Assembly: GCF_014529535.1 (NCBI RefSeq)
Contig: NW_023503409.1
Location: 868,390-932,389, forward strand
DNA from: Bradysia coprophila
Lineage: Eukaryota > Arthropoda > Insecta > Diptera > Sciaridae
DNA: 64,000 nucleotides
Direction of reading: 5' to 3'
The notes beneath the pieces were generated by a model. That model made no database searches, had not been told where the DNA came from, and saw nothing but the letters and a program-made list of their open reading frames with translations. Below are positions 45,496 to 59,184 of this stretch, piece after piece. Made by a program: the position numbers and the translations under genes. Position 1 is the first letter of the stretch. The number at the start of each line of letters is the position of its first letter.

Positions 45496-46000
45496 ATGAA
45501 AATATTTTGTGTATTGGTGGCTTTGCCATTTTTATTGTGCGAATATACTCTCGACTTCCTTTGAAGACGACGAATTTGATTATGTAGGCAAAAGGAAAGG
45601 CAAAATAAATGCAATGATGTCCCAACAACAACTATATTACCATTAAAATATCGTTTTGCAAAGTCGCTCATTTTGAAAAATATTCAATCAGAAATAGACT
45701 ACGATATAGAAGAACAGTTTCCCAAATTAAATAGTGATTGCTTAATAAGTGAATTCAAACGTCGACAAATTTTGGACCTACTCATAAATTATACAGTCAT
45801 TGAAGACAGTGAAGTATACTTATAAAAATAAGCTTTTACCACTGGAAAATATCAACCTGAATCCTAACGACATTGCTACTGAAAATGTGATCTGTACCGG
45901 TGTTATTCAAACTGAAAAGGGAAGAGTAGAGACAAATGTTGTCAAAGCAGGTGATTGCTACAAGGTCAAAGTTGGCAGAATGTTTTATCGATTTATATAA
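45496..46000 (+). pseudogene. Decayed paralogue of the Cys-repeat secreted protein
   Basis: It starts with a signal-peptide-like MKIFCVLVALPFLLC and soon meets a stop. Later frames read DCLISEFKRRQILDLL and then LLPLENINLNPNDIATENV, matching CLIKEF and LLPLENIELNPYGID of the intact gene at 42760. The intervening region is deleted and the frame changes more than once. It retains an upstream TATA-like TATATAAATA near 45180. Confidence 0.75.
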
Positions 46001-49000
46001 AAAGAATGACTATTTCGATACGCATGTTACTCGTTGGCGATTGTCTGGAAGAAAAGCTTGGTGTTGGTTTGGCTAATTTCGCCTATTCATCAAAATGACA
46101 AATTTAGAATAAAAATGGTTTCTCCTTGTTTCTTCTTGGATTAGTTGGATGTTTTTTAAGCTTAACAAGGAGACTATCCGTTTCACCTTTAATTCGGGAC
46201 AACTAATTCTTTTCACCTTGAGAATAGTGTTTTTATACTTCGTCGTGGGTGCTAAAATTCAATTTAAATAATCAGCACACGTGAATTCGTGTAGAATAAT
46301 AATTTTTCATTCTGACCAATAACCAATCTACTTTATAAATTCGATTTATACTTCATTCATGCTGCAGTGGTTTCCATGTTCCATGAGTGCGCATACCGAC
46401 TTTTGACCTAATCTCCGAAGAAAAGGTAAACCAGATGAATTAATTGATTATTATAATTAAAACTAAGAATGTAATCACTTTATTAACACGTTCTTTATGC
46501 AAAATCATTATAATGATATGTTATTTACATACATAATTGACGCTGGTCGGTCAAATATTTTTTTTTTTTCGACTGGAGGTCGATCGAACATAATACAATT
46601 CAAAGGGCACGTCATAAACAATTTGAGTTGCATTCAGCGTTTCGTTTAGTTTTTTTCTAAAGAAAGCTTAAAAGCTACAATAAATCAACTTCTTAAGCTT
46701 TCATTGTTGATTCATCCGAAATTCAAGGATATATTGAAGAACTATAGAATTTTTGTAGATTTATAGATTTGCAATTATGTAAAATGACTAGTAATGCGAT
46801 TAGTAATATGATGGAATTTGAAATACTTTTACCGTTCAAAATTCCAACGTTAAATCGCTCATTAAAATGAGTCTATCTCGATCGTTGAAAAACATTTCAA
46901 CAATGATATTGACTGAATGTGTAATAACCGTTTTGGATTTTAAGATAAAATGTGATTGTCTTACCAGACATTGTGTGTACAGTTTTGAAAATTTATTAAC
47001 TTCGATTATCGACGCCAACAATTGAACAAAGCCTACGACATGAGCACCATATTATCGGAAATGAGAATGAATTGCATTCGAAACTGAATCGTAAAGCGTC
47101 CCATTTATATTATCTAGCATAAACTTTCAATATACAATTATAAAATGAAAGAACTGACAAATCACAAAGGCTCCACTAAAATTTAAAATAGTAAAATAAA
47201 GCGAATGAAATGCGACGGTGATTTAATTTCATGTCAAATCTAAATAACTTAAGTTTTGAAATTAAAAAAATAAAAATAAAAAAAGAAAGAGAAATATTAT
47301 TATAACAAATATTTTATTGTTGGTAGCTGTCTACTCTGCATGGCATAGTACTTGTACCATTATATAGGTACGGTTTTAGTGAACAAAACTGTAAGTACTT
47401 TTATTGTTAACAGAAATAATAATAAATGAAAATAAAAAAAGGCTCATTAAGATAAATTTGGGGCCAAATGTCTTGTATAAAGTAATTTAAAGAGTCATTT
47501 CAAGGTTGAACAGTTAAATAATGTTGGTTTGTTCGCAGCGCTACATATGTGATATACATACAATAAAGGTTTTATATTTGCGAATATCGATCTATATACA
47601 CATTTTAACAACAACGCCATATGCCGACTCTATGGTTCTGCGGTTATTTTTTTTTCTTTTCGTTCAATTATTTTACAATATCAATCGATAGTTAATTATA
47701 AAAAAAATTGTGAAAGGATTTGTTTGAATTAGTAACTTGATTGTGTGCAATATTGACTTCTGTGATATGGGTACCGAATAGAACCAAGGTCAAAAGAAAT
47801 CAATTTCCAATTAAGTGTAATTGTTTCACCAAAATGATTAATGCGTCGGTGATAATTAGCTTTTATTTGAAGGGTAGGTTTGCTTTTAATTATTTTTAGT
47901 GGGACACGCACCTCACAAGAGAATTGTGTAAAATGAAAAAAAATGGAACTCCATTGAATGCGTTAAGTTATAAACGTTGACTACGTACGTAAGCTCGTTG
48001 CAACATACATTCATTGTCAAGTATCCACATTGTTTCTTTTGCCACAGACAAAACGACTGGCCCCTTGCATCATCTTGTTCTTCCTTCAAATATTGATAAT
48101 CTTGAAAACATATTTCATAGATGAAAAAATCTTTATAGAACGCCCCTCAGACTTATATCACACCTCTTCAAAGACCCGACCTCGAAATGTTCCATTTAAT
48201 CCAAAGACCTGTCACATCATCACCAGTATGAGTTATTTATCTGATACTTCATTTGATGTACGGATTTTCGGCCGAATGAAACAAAATCTTTAATTCATTA
48301 ATTTCAACATAAGGCCACATTAGCCAATGTTCATCATTTATTTTTTGTCGTCGCCTTTGCTGTCGATAATAGATAAGATGCCGGCAGATGATTTTACAGG
48401 ATATAACCATTCGAATGTGTCTTTTAATATTGCTTAATCAATTCTAAGTACAGACGGTTATTTATTTGGCAGCAAACAGGGAATCCAAAAATAGATATGC
48501 CATTATATAAACCACAAATGTCGCATCAAATCAACGAAATCATTTCAAAAAATTTGTCATTTGTCACCTTCACATACTCCCATTTTCGGCCAAATTGTTA
48601 CTCAATAATTTCGCAGTTTTTTTTTATGATTTCGAAATTTCATTTATCGAGAGCTATGTGTATCTTATCGGCATCTCAACCTTTTTTTGCTTCAATTTTG
48701 ATCTCACAGAAAACAGTACATAAATGATTGATTTTGCTATGGTCTAACTAGATTATATCACATGTTATTTTGCGCTAAGTATTTTATATGCCTCTCAGAC
48801 GTGATGGAAAAAAAATGCTGAAAATAAATCAATCGACATTCGAAATGAATTGATTAATAATACATACTTTCTGCATGCAACTTTTTTCTTTGGCTCTAAA
48901 TGAGATCTTATCATAATTAGACACACAAGTTAAAATAATTGTATTTCGTGAACTTTTTTTTTAACGCTAACGTTTTCAAATTTGTCTGATCGTTCACAGA

Positions 49001-52000
49001 CATGACATCAGTAAATCAATATTGGAAATATGCCCTTCAGCTTCAGTCATTGTCATCCAAGTTGAGCCGGTTCACAAAATACGAGATCTTTTCTAAATAA
49101 ATTGTTAAGTGCTGCATGTCCTAAAGATGGAGTTCAGAACGAAGTCGTAATACGGTTATAAGTATGCAGTCGTAATATTTTTGCCTCACTTAAATATTTC
49201 CTTTTTAGTACTGCAATACGACCATATTTACCATTATTTTCGTTTCTACATCAATGTTTCAACACAATAGGATAACGTTTTATTCTTGTTCGACAACAAA
49301 ATGAATGACAAGCTGTGGGTAATACGGTCCTTTATATTATAGTAAAATGCATGTTAAAAAAATGAAGTACATGATTTGAAATCAACCGATTAAAAATACG
49401 TTAATCGATGGATGTAATAGACCCGATATTAACACTGGTCATATACTTGCCGTCTGTAACATGTTAATGTACTCTATGTCTATGAATGAATAGGCCAAAA
49501 TTTACCAAATTAAGGCCAAGTTAAGGGGCTCTAAATCGCAATGTAAACATTTAGTAAATTTGTGAAATATGCAGCAGAGTGTTTATTGTAGTTGAGAGTT
49601 GAGAGTGAGCGACTGGAGAACATTGGCGCGGAAAGTAGTCTAATGAGTTGACTATATATTTGATGAGGTCATTTCGTGGTATTTCCTCTTTTGGACAGTT
49701 GAGGTTTAACACTTCTAAAATAGTGGTTTTCGTTTGTACTTATTTCTTTAAAATGTATTAATCACCCAAAGATAATGATCAGTCGGGCGACCAGCGTTTC
49801 TGTAAATGGTAGGAATTTTAGGCGCTAATATAACGAATATAAATTGTATTAATTAAATGTGTTTCGATTCAATTAAAATTTCACAAAAGCAACGCATGTA
49901 CGTAATTTGTGGATCGATTTATATCATTGTGACCTTGATACAAATAAAACCCTAGATGTATGGTATGGTATACACCAGCCTCAGAAAATCACGCATTTTC
50001 AGTTCATTTTTTTTTCTGTTTTGTATGTTTAATCCGCTTTTATGCGGACATGGCAGAATTTAATAACAGCTAAATGATTTAAAAATTCATTGCCTATGGT
50101 CAATGAATGCGCGTATGCCATTGTGCCGTCAATGAAACATTTTTTTTTTCGTTCTTTGTTATTCGTACATACACCACACCGGTCAATTTGTGTGATAAAT
50201 ATTTATACCAGATTTTATTCACAGATAATTTACATAGCTTTTTGTAATTTAGTTTTCAATCATGGACACGTTCATGTTGAAAAATCAATTTATAAAAATT
50301 TTTCGTTTAGGAAATGTTTGATTTTGAAACTATAATTTTGACTAATTACTGGTCGTATCTTAAGTTTCAATCGAACGAATATAACGCGTACGTGTGATGT
50401 GATGTCAAAAGGCTGAACGCATTCCCGTTTTGTCTTTTTTAGTCAGTTACTGTTACATATTATGATCATGATTACTCGAAAAATTTATTGTATAAATCAA
50501 TGCATAACAGGTTGGTATATTATGCATCAGAAATTATTGTACTGAATTTCATCATCCCGTCAAGTTCAGCAGTTGAATTCATTTATTTATTTTCCTGATA
50601 GTAAACAGGTGTTCGTTACCGAATTACCTTCAGAGTGCTTTACTTGTCCGTTTAGATAAACAAATTTCGTCCGTTTTTCTTATAGCAACTATAAAGCAGC
50701 AGTGTAAAAGAAAGGTTATATAAGGCTTGAAGGGCGAGTGGAACGACTCGTTTATATGGAGGGCAGCACTGGCTACCTCACGGTCGATCTCTAAATGACA
50801 GTTACCAAGGCCAAGGTCATTTCAGGCTGCCCCCGTTCGCCGAGGTTAGGCCGGGTCTGGTTAAATATCCCATGTTAAAGTGACTGATGACGAAATACGG
50901 ATGAATACAAATGGGCAAATTTGTGCACATTTGGACTCTTAACGAGTAAATTTGGGTATGGGAATGGGTATCAAGTAAGTGGGAAGTAAATCGCTGGTAA
51001 ATATAAGTAAATAGATGAAATACCAGTACAACCTGATGATTGTACCAGAGTATTGTTTCCCACTCGGGCTTGGGTTGACGAAGAATAAAATATTAGACGA
51101 GTATGTTGAGTATCCTCAAAAAAACCTTTTTTGTAGTTTAGGCTAGAAATTTCTTTCGGCGATTAGGATCTAATTCAAAGCTCAACTTGAGCTACATAAC
51201 TTCTAACACGAGGTAAGTTTAAAAATCGATCAGCCATAATACAAAACAAGACCATAAATCAAATTTTCAACACATCTCTTGACTGTTATAGCATTAAAAT
51301 CCACACCAGAGTGCATGTTAAAACCTTATTGCATGGTATTTGCGTGTTAAGTAGCGCTAGTTAGTAATAAACAACCAAATACCATTTAATGAAGTATGCT
51401 CATTTCAAATAGTTTACCGACATAATTGCTATAATTTTCATATATTCAATCAAATGTTTGCGCCGTACAAATCAGGTGGTAAGAACATAATTTCGTATCG
51501 TTCGAATCGAACCATTCAAATCGAACAATTAATTCTGCGGAACTAATAAATTAACCTTGCATTCCATTCTAAGCATATTGGTTCTATACATTCAATTTAC
51601 CATACATGACCGAGAGTTTAATTCGATATTTGAAAGATACAAACCAGGAGCTTTGACCACATCCGTCATATATGAAAATCTAGTTAAGTTTCGTTACGTG
51701 TGTGTTATTTATGAACCGCGAATAATCATTTTTCTGAATCTGTAACAATCTTCATGTTCATGTTAAGTGTTTTATGTAAAAATTTAAGATAAACAATCGC
51801 AACGTTATAATTAATTATTTATGGATAGACACAAAACGGACCTGGTTGTGTGTATAGCAGCTTGGATTAAAATTCATTTGTATAGAATATGTTGTCGCTA
51901 AGTTCGTTCAGTGGTATATCTGTTTCCAGTGTCTGATCATTTCGGTCAATATTCTAGCTTGATATTTGCAAACAGATTTTTGACTGTAATTTGAATTTGT

Positions 52001-52343
52001 AAGAAATTTTATGTTGAAATCAGCCAAACTAAATTGAAAACGAATATGCAACGATGGAAATTTTCTCAAAGAATGTGTTAGCTCTTCGAATTAATGTGTC
52101 TGTCTAATCGATACGGAAATGATTTGAACGACCTGGCAAATTTTAGTTAAAGTGGTAATTGGATAACTTTCTTCAACTCAATCAACTGGTCTGGAAAGAG
52201 TCTGTGACACAACCAAATTGTACAACAAAACAATTTTTTTTTATCAGTTAGGTCTATTCTATGTACAATTTTATATATCTACGATTTTATCACTAGTATT
52301 TTAGCAGTTCATTTTATTATGTTTTCCATCGCAACCGATTCAC
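46001..52343. other. Long AT-rich non-coding stretch
   Basis: No gene supported. One GC-richer patch at about 50700-50880 stands out (see findings). If the terminal exon at 30400-30527 belongs to a gene with distant upstream exons, this may be intron. Confidence 0.5.
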
Positions 52344-53434
52344 TTAAACACTTTCCTTATTTTCAATCACAAATATTGTACGATCTCTGTTCGTTTTATT
52401 TGAAAACATTTTCCGGTTCAAGTAATTGTATCGAATACAGAGTCCTAACGAAAAACTCAACATACAACTCACAATCGTCAAAGTTATGATTAAAACTCCA
52501 TTCATATTTGTTGACCATGTTGATGTATCGGTTACATTACTCACACTTTGAACTTGATATTTTTGATTCTTTTTCAAGTAGGAAATTGAATCGGCGTGCA
52601 GTTCCACCTTAGCACTTTCTAATTGTTCCGTAGATAAATTCTTTGTGATTGTTAGGTGTTTAAAGTGCTGTTCAACGAAGATTTTTTCTGGAAAAACAAA
52701 TTTTCTAAAGTTCACACTAGATCGGCCAATTAATTTATTTGGTCGCTGCTATTCTATCTCAAAGTTTATCAATTAAAACAGAAAAAGCATACCCAAATGT
52801 TCACAACCAATACTTACGTAGTATCGCCGTATCCATAGAATGTAAATGAAAATTAATTAGAACTAATTTCTGCATCCATTCAAATACTGCGCCAGCGAAA
52901 GCGTTCTGACAAATTTCAAAAATATTTTCTACGTCGATCTGCAATTCTTTCAATTTGTAGTTTCCATCTAACCAATCTGGAGGTATTGTAAACCTTGGAA
53001 AATAAATTGTAGATGCAACCTCGATACTTATACCTATGGATTGGCAATGAGGATTCTGGAATGAAACCGAACGGAAGATAAATCTAGCACAACAAGGACG
53101 TCCATAAATCCTGTCCCACAACAACAACAAAATTAATCGAACCTCTTCCCAATGATAATTTAATTCGTTCGATATGCCTGTTGAGACGCCAGCGCTACAG
53201 TATAACGAACATGCTTCTCTCGGATCAACGTGACATATTTCAAATAAATTTAGACGGGGATTCCTACAAATCAAAAATCGAACTGAATTCCAGAAGTTCA
53301 GATACAATATTCAGTTACTCATGTTTAAGCCGTTCGTTGCGATGCTTCTGGTTCTCTTCGTGAACTTCCAACGCATTTACGATCACCGTAGACAATAACA
53401 GCGTAATGCCGAGTGCACTAAATATGACTGCCAT
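52344..53434 (-). CDS. Single-pass membrane protein with LRR-like ectodomain
   Basis: Three exons on the minus strand, 53319-53434, 52818-53263 and 52344-52687, join in phase to give 301 residues. The ATG at 53434 starts a signal peptide (MAVIFSALGITLLLSTVIV). The ectodomain has several Cys residues (EICHVDPREACSLYC, GRPCC, NPHCQS, FEICQNAF). LKELQIDVENIFEICQNAF and the following MQKLVLINFHLHSM resemble leucine-rich repeat spacing, and HFKHLTITKNLS may be another. A transmembrane segment (VLIITLTIVSCMLSFSLGL) lies near the C-terminus, with a short basic cytoplasmic tail. Function unknown; a cell-surface role is inferred. The last exon joint uses a TTCCAG acceptor. Family assignment as LRR is tentative. 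Confidence 0.65.
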
Positions 53435-55951
53435 AATTTTATTCCATTTTTTTATCCATGCCTGGAAGCTGGCCCACCTGCTTGGGTAGATTGAATGATT
53501 TGTGAATTTCTTGTTGTAAAATCGAATACATCACTTTGAAAAATTAAATCACTTTGTCGTCGCATGTACTGTACATTCGAAGCTGATTTTATTTAAACTT
53601 TAATTTTCGTTCACTTAAAGCTTCCAGTAACACTAGAAAACTACAAAGGAAATGTAAAGAAATTCGTACCCTTTATGAGTTTCCACTGAGAACTTTTTTA
53701 GTGTATTCATTCCGCGAAAAATTCAATTTTATGTTTGACTAACATTTTCGCACGGAAAAGTCACAGAAATATTTTTTATTGAAATTGAAATGACACAAAC
53801 AACAAAACTTATCCATCAACCGAATGAATTTTCCACTGATAATGATGTGACGGAGTATATGGAAAATTGATTTTAACTTAATTATGTCGACACGCTAAGA
53901 TACATTAATTTTATTAGTAAAATCAACACTACATAAAATGGTTAAGTGATATGATTATACGATAACGAAATTTTATTGGTATTAAGAGATAGTTTACTGT
54001 ACGTACACGTATTCATAATATTCTTCGTGTCTGGTTGATTGTTTTATCTTATCTCATGAGTTACCACTATTTGTGTTTTTTTGTTATTGTTGTTCTCGCA
54101 AAAACACCCATAAACAGGGATGTGCGGATGTCTCAGTGAGTCATAACAAGTATGAACATAATGTCAATTTTCCAATTTCCGCGTATTTGGCAGCATTTAT
54201 TTCAGATTTTTATTACTCAGATCAGACTTTTTAGAATTAACGGTATAATAAACCCTTCACTATGACCACTTTTTGGATGGAAGCAATACCCTCTCTAGCA
54301 ACCAAACTACTTTTATTAAGGTGGTGAAAGAATCAAGTAGCCTTTGGAATTTGCATGTACATTACAGTGTAGTCAGTCAAAATGTGGAATAGTGTTTGTA
54401 GAACACAAAGAAATAAGGTGTGAATTTGACACAGATAGCTGAGAGTTTGTTTGCTAGAGAGAGTATTGATGGAAGCAAAATTTGATCTATTCAAAAATGG
54501 TTAGGATCAGAATCAGATGAGGTGGGTAGGTGAGGTGGGTTATCGATGGATAAGTTGTATTTTTAGAATGGTAATGGCTACGATGTGTCGCCCTATTTTA
54601 TGTGATTCTTACACGCTTTGAATCGGTCAAAAAGGGAAAGGACTGGCTTTGGTAATAGTAGATTACGTATTTGTTTAGATTTTTTTTTTGCTAAGTGTAT
54701 GGCATCTGCAGCTCGAGCCTAAGGCGAGTGATGCAGGCACAAAAGGCAAAACACAAAGTTCCAAACAATTACGTCAGTTATTTTACTCACTAGGCCACCT
54801 GGAATGGAAATGAGTGCTAACGCAAATGTCAATGCAGTAATAACTCATTTCCCAAGGGCAGTGAGTAAAATGACTTTGATTATCCTTCTTACAGACAAAA
54901 ACAATCTTACATAAGCTGTGCACAATTTGAAATAGTAGATTGAGTGCATGTCATAAATTTTTCATTTTGATGTATGTAGAGAGTTTGTAGACAGAACAGA
55001 AACCTTAAAAACCTTAAAATTGTAATCCGACATCTTTTATCTGTAGGTGGGTACTAAACAAGCATTCACACTAGTCAACGCGAGCAGTAAAATGCACTTT
55101 ACCTCTTTGCTAAATTAGATACAACAAATTTTAACAAAAATGCAACGTTTGAATATTAGATGACCGCAAGTCTGATTTTACTATAATTTGTAAGATTTGC
55201 AAGAAAAAATTGTGGGAAGTAATAAATAACACCCGCTATTTGCACAGTATGCAAAATTAAATTGAACCAGATAATAATGTTGGCTGCGAGGTTGGCAATT
55301 TCGTTTGTATGGTCTTATTATGCAATGATAATCTACCAACATATACGTACCGAAAAAAAAAATATTGTAAGAGGTTGGGTCGGTTGGGTACGAACCAATT
55401 CATAAATGTGAGTTAATTAAAATGAGTTTTGTTTTACAAATTATAATTTTGCTTTATGAAATTAAATTTTTGTCATAGAAAAAATCACGGTAAGGCTCAA
55501 AGTGTGTAGTGGAAGAGAAAAGAAACAAAGAAAAATTTTGTAATCGACTTGTGTTTCGTTGGTTTCGTTTTGTTATGCGTGAAGAAACATTACTATTATC
55601 CATCTAAGTCTACAATCAACGGACAGCAATTTATTAGATTTGCAATACTGTCAGTGGAATGTGGTGAACAATAATGAAAAGTAGATCGGTGGTTAGTTTC
55701 CCAATATACTTAGCATTCTTGCTATTCGAGAAAATTTGATATTATGCAAAGTTCATATCACCCACAATCTTACCTTTTTCTGTATAATTTAGCACCTTTT
55801 CAAAAAAAAATCACTGATTCTTTGACCACTTTAGCAAGACACATTTTGTGGATTAAAACACCCACCATTGTCGAATTTAAATAAGAAATTTATTTGAGCA
55901 TTTTCTCAGATCTGTACATTAACATAGCACAGGCATCGTCATCCCACTGTT
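53435..55951. other. AT-rich spacer
   Basis: It contains the promoter side of the LRR-like gene and the 3' side of the EVE gene. No further gene seen. Confidence 0.55.
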
Positions 55952-56486
55952 TCACGAATCAATTTTGCTAAGTTTCATTATCAAATCCCAACCCTCTGGC
56001 TCAACAGACATCACAGACAGTCTACTTTGACGAACAAGCGCAAGATTCTTCAGGTCCGGTTGTGATTTGATTTGTGCCAATGTCACCGGATTTTCTAAAG
56101 GTTCAACCGTCTCCACATCAACACAAACGAATTTACCTTTGGGATCGGTTTTGTCAAGATAGGATTCGCGTATGACACGAACAATTCCCATAATTCGTCT
56201 CTCTTTACCGGAATGATAAAAGAATGCTAGGTCACCGATTTTCATATTCTTTAAATTAGCCGCCGCTTGATAATTTCGTACTCCATCCCAAGTTGTAACG
56301 TTATCTGGAAATCGATTAATCACAAAATTGAACTTACGTTGATACACAATAAACGAAAGAGTTTTTGTGGTTTCACAGACACTTAGAGGTATATTACCTC
56401 TGAGGTAAATTATTATTTTGTTTACCTGCAACTTGACTGTCCCAAGACCATGTTTCAGGTTCCGATTTCAAAATCCATTTACTCAT
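55952..56486 (-). CDS. EVE-domain protein (THYN1-like, compact form)
   Basis: Two exons, 56426-56486 and 55952-56304, give 137 residues. The ATG at 56486 starts MSKWILKSEPETWSWD, the EVE-domain start. After the join come TTWDGVRNYQA, MKIGDLAFFYHS, IMGIVRVIRESYLD and a C-terminal LVRQSRLSVMSVEPEGWDLI. The EVE fold is a PUA-like domain; THYN1 in animals binds modified cytosine in DNA and is nuclear. The length and spacing resemble the short bacterial-type EVE proteins more than human THYN1 (225 residues), as the N-terminal extension and an internal insert are absent. The intron (56305-56425) keeps it eukaryotic. Confidence 0.9.
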
Positions 56487-58777
56487 TTTAGACACAATAA
56501 ATTATAACAAATTAAATTTCAATAAAATAATGAGACCTAAACGGCTACTCTGGTTGGCCGAATCAAATAATAATAATAAAAGAAACTGAGATAAACTGGC
56601 GCCTTTTTCCTACGTTCGTTGTCACATATTATGACAAAACAAACAAAACACGAACAGCTGGAAGATCAGAGCTACTATTACAGCATACATAATATCTGGC
56701 GGTAGAATTTAAATTTATTTGTTCGTTTGATCTCTTCATACAACCGTGACTGAAACAGCTAATTAATTAAATTAAACCTCAGTTATGTTAAGATTGAATC
56801 GGTAAACAAATGTTTATTATGTGGACCATTAGGTAAAATACACAATGCATTATGTTTCACGTAAGATACAGAAAATAATATTTGAATCATATGAAACAGA
56901 GTAGGAAATTTAACAATTTTTGAATGAATGAAAAAGGAGTGTAACTGAATAATTACGGGGTATTGAGGCCGAGTGACCTATCGGTTTTTGATGCATTTTT
57001 TTTTTTTTTATTCGAAAAATCATTGGCATAAGAGGATGTTGGTGGTGTGACATGCACTGATAAATAATTACCAGCAAATCTATCTTCATCTCACTGTGTT
57101 CGCAAAGGTGTAAATTAAATAATTTTGAAATTAAAATTTGGTAAAAATAATTCGAGCTGTAATTAATCAGTGCCTTTGTATACACCCGAGAAATTTAATA
57201 TGTTTCGTGTGATCTGATCATTGATCAAACGGAAATAACGCTTTTCGTTTCACATATCTTAAACGACTTCCATTAACAATTTTTTTTCGTCTTGCTGTTT
57301 TTTTAATGTTTCAATCTACTTTTACTCGAAAAAAATTCTTATGGGCGGTCAACAATAAAACGAAATGAAAAAAAAAATGTAATCGCTGCTATACAGCTCT
57401 GGTTTTGTTTCATACATAAGTGTATAACTGTACAAACAAATTTTTTTAAAGAAAATAATAAGAAAAAAATTGCAATAAAGCGAAACATAAATCGAATTCA
57501 ACGAAATAAAAAAGTGTTTACAGTATACATGACCACCAGAGAAAATTATTATTTAAGAAAAATGTAGCAGACAAGGTCATAATCTGGATAGTGAGAGGAT
57601 TGATATTAATTACACGTTACAGAGTTTAAGGTAATAACGAAAAAAAATGATTGAAACTTAGAAAATGACACGGATGATGAAGAGACTAGGTGTGAATTGA
57701 TATCTTTATAACCGACTCATAAAAGACATATCGAGACCGACCGAATTGCTCTGGATACACAATTTACTGTTCAATGTGCATAACTCTCAGTGGCCTATAC
57801 GAAAAGGTATACTTTGTTTAAAAGGAGAAATTATTTTTGTGCCATTAATACTGATATTATTTGTTTGGTTCATTGGTTCAGTGATTTTTAGATTACAATT
57901 TATTTCACTTTAACAACAATTTATTTTTTTGTTGTATATACATTATTTGCATGTACATAACGTTGGAACGTTACATAATAAAAGTTTTACTTTCTTTGAG
58001 AATTGCTGTGTAACTTATATGCACAATGGAAAGTCCTTCAATTTAATTTATGAATTAAATTGAATTAGTTGTCGTGTTGCGGTAAATTTCCTTAATTAAT
58101 ATGGTTTAGTTTCGGGGGACAAAAATTGATATAAACAATCAATGTGGGTTAAAAGAAATGTTTTGACAATAAACTGGAACCCATATACTTATTACGTTTC
58201 GTACACTTTCATATGAACAGACGAGGGACAGGAATCCTCAAAAGAGATGGAGTGGAAGGGGATTCGTGAAAGTTGTGAGATGGATGTGTGAGCCAAAAGA
58301 TTTGGTATTTTTTGAATAAACTGCTAAAAAAATTCTGAGTCGAGCGAGTACGTACTTTCATTAGCCACTGGTTTTATTCATGGTTAATCATTAGTATGTT
58401 CTACGTACCAATTACTAGTCTTCAAATGTTGTTACATCCATCTTATCTATAAATTCGAAGATCTTGCTGCCACTACTTCTATTTTTCAAAAAGATTCCGT
58501 CACACCAAAAAAAAGCATTTCCTTCAGGCGAAGGCGTTTTACTTAAAAGTTGGGATTAACGACTTAAACTTCACATACATTGTGCAACATTTCAGTAGAA
58601 ATTAATGTAAAAAAGTGATTGGACCTGACAAGCTGATGACTGTTATTCTTGACATTTTATCATTAATCTTTTACAATTCTTTTTACAAATATGTAAGCAT
58701 CATTGTGTACTTTTGTTTGTTTAACTTAAATAGAATTGCATATGGCAACATTATGAATTTTGTTTGTTTTTGTACTT
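56487..58777. other. AT-rich spacer
   Basis: No gene supported; homopolymer runs and short inverted repeats only. Confidence 0.55.
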
Positions 58778-59184
58778 TCAATTGAAGTCGCTGTCATCGG
58801 TAGAACTCTCGTGGGACTCGCGCGGCCGCTTGAGAATCGGTGGTACAGTTTGCTTTTGGATAAGGCACAATCCCTTGATAACTATGCTTCTTCCGACGGA
58901 GACGTCACGGTTCCAAATAGTTTTCAATGGAACTGTTTCGATTATTTTGCGGTACAAATTCAGACAGCGGCGATATTTATTTATGGACGAATTGGATGGA
59001 AATTCGGTTCCTCCTATAAAGAATAGATGCAATCTATGCCCGACTGAGTTCGCTTGTATTTGTCGAACGCAAGTCTTGTATACTTTTGGGTGGTCTATAG
59101 TGCAATCGCTTTATCCAGATGTTGCAGACAGTGCAATATGTAGGCTCGATACGTTCTGGAATTGCTACTCATCACCGTACCGTA

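Noticed and set aside
50700..50880. Possible tRNA or structured RNA gene
   Set aside because: No cloverleaf, A-box or B-box pattern could be fitted by eye.
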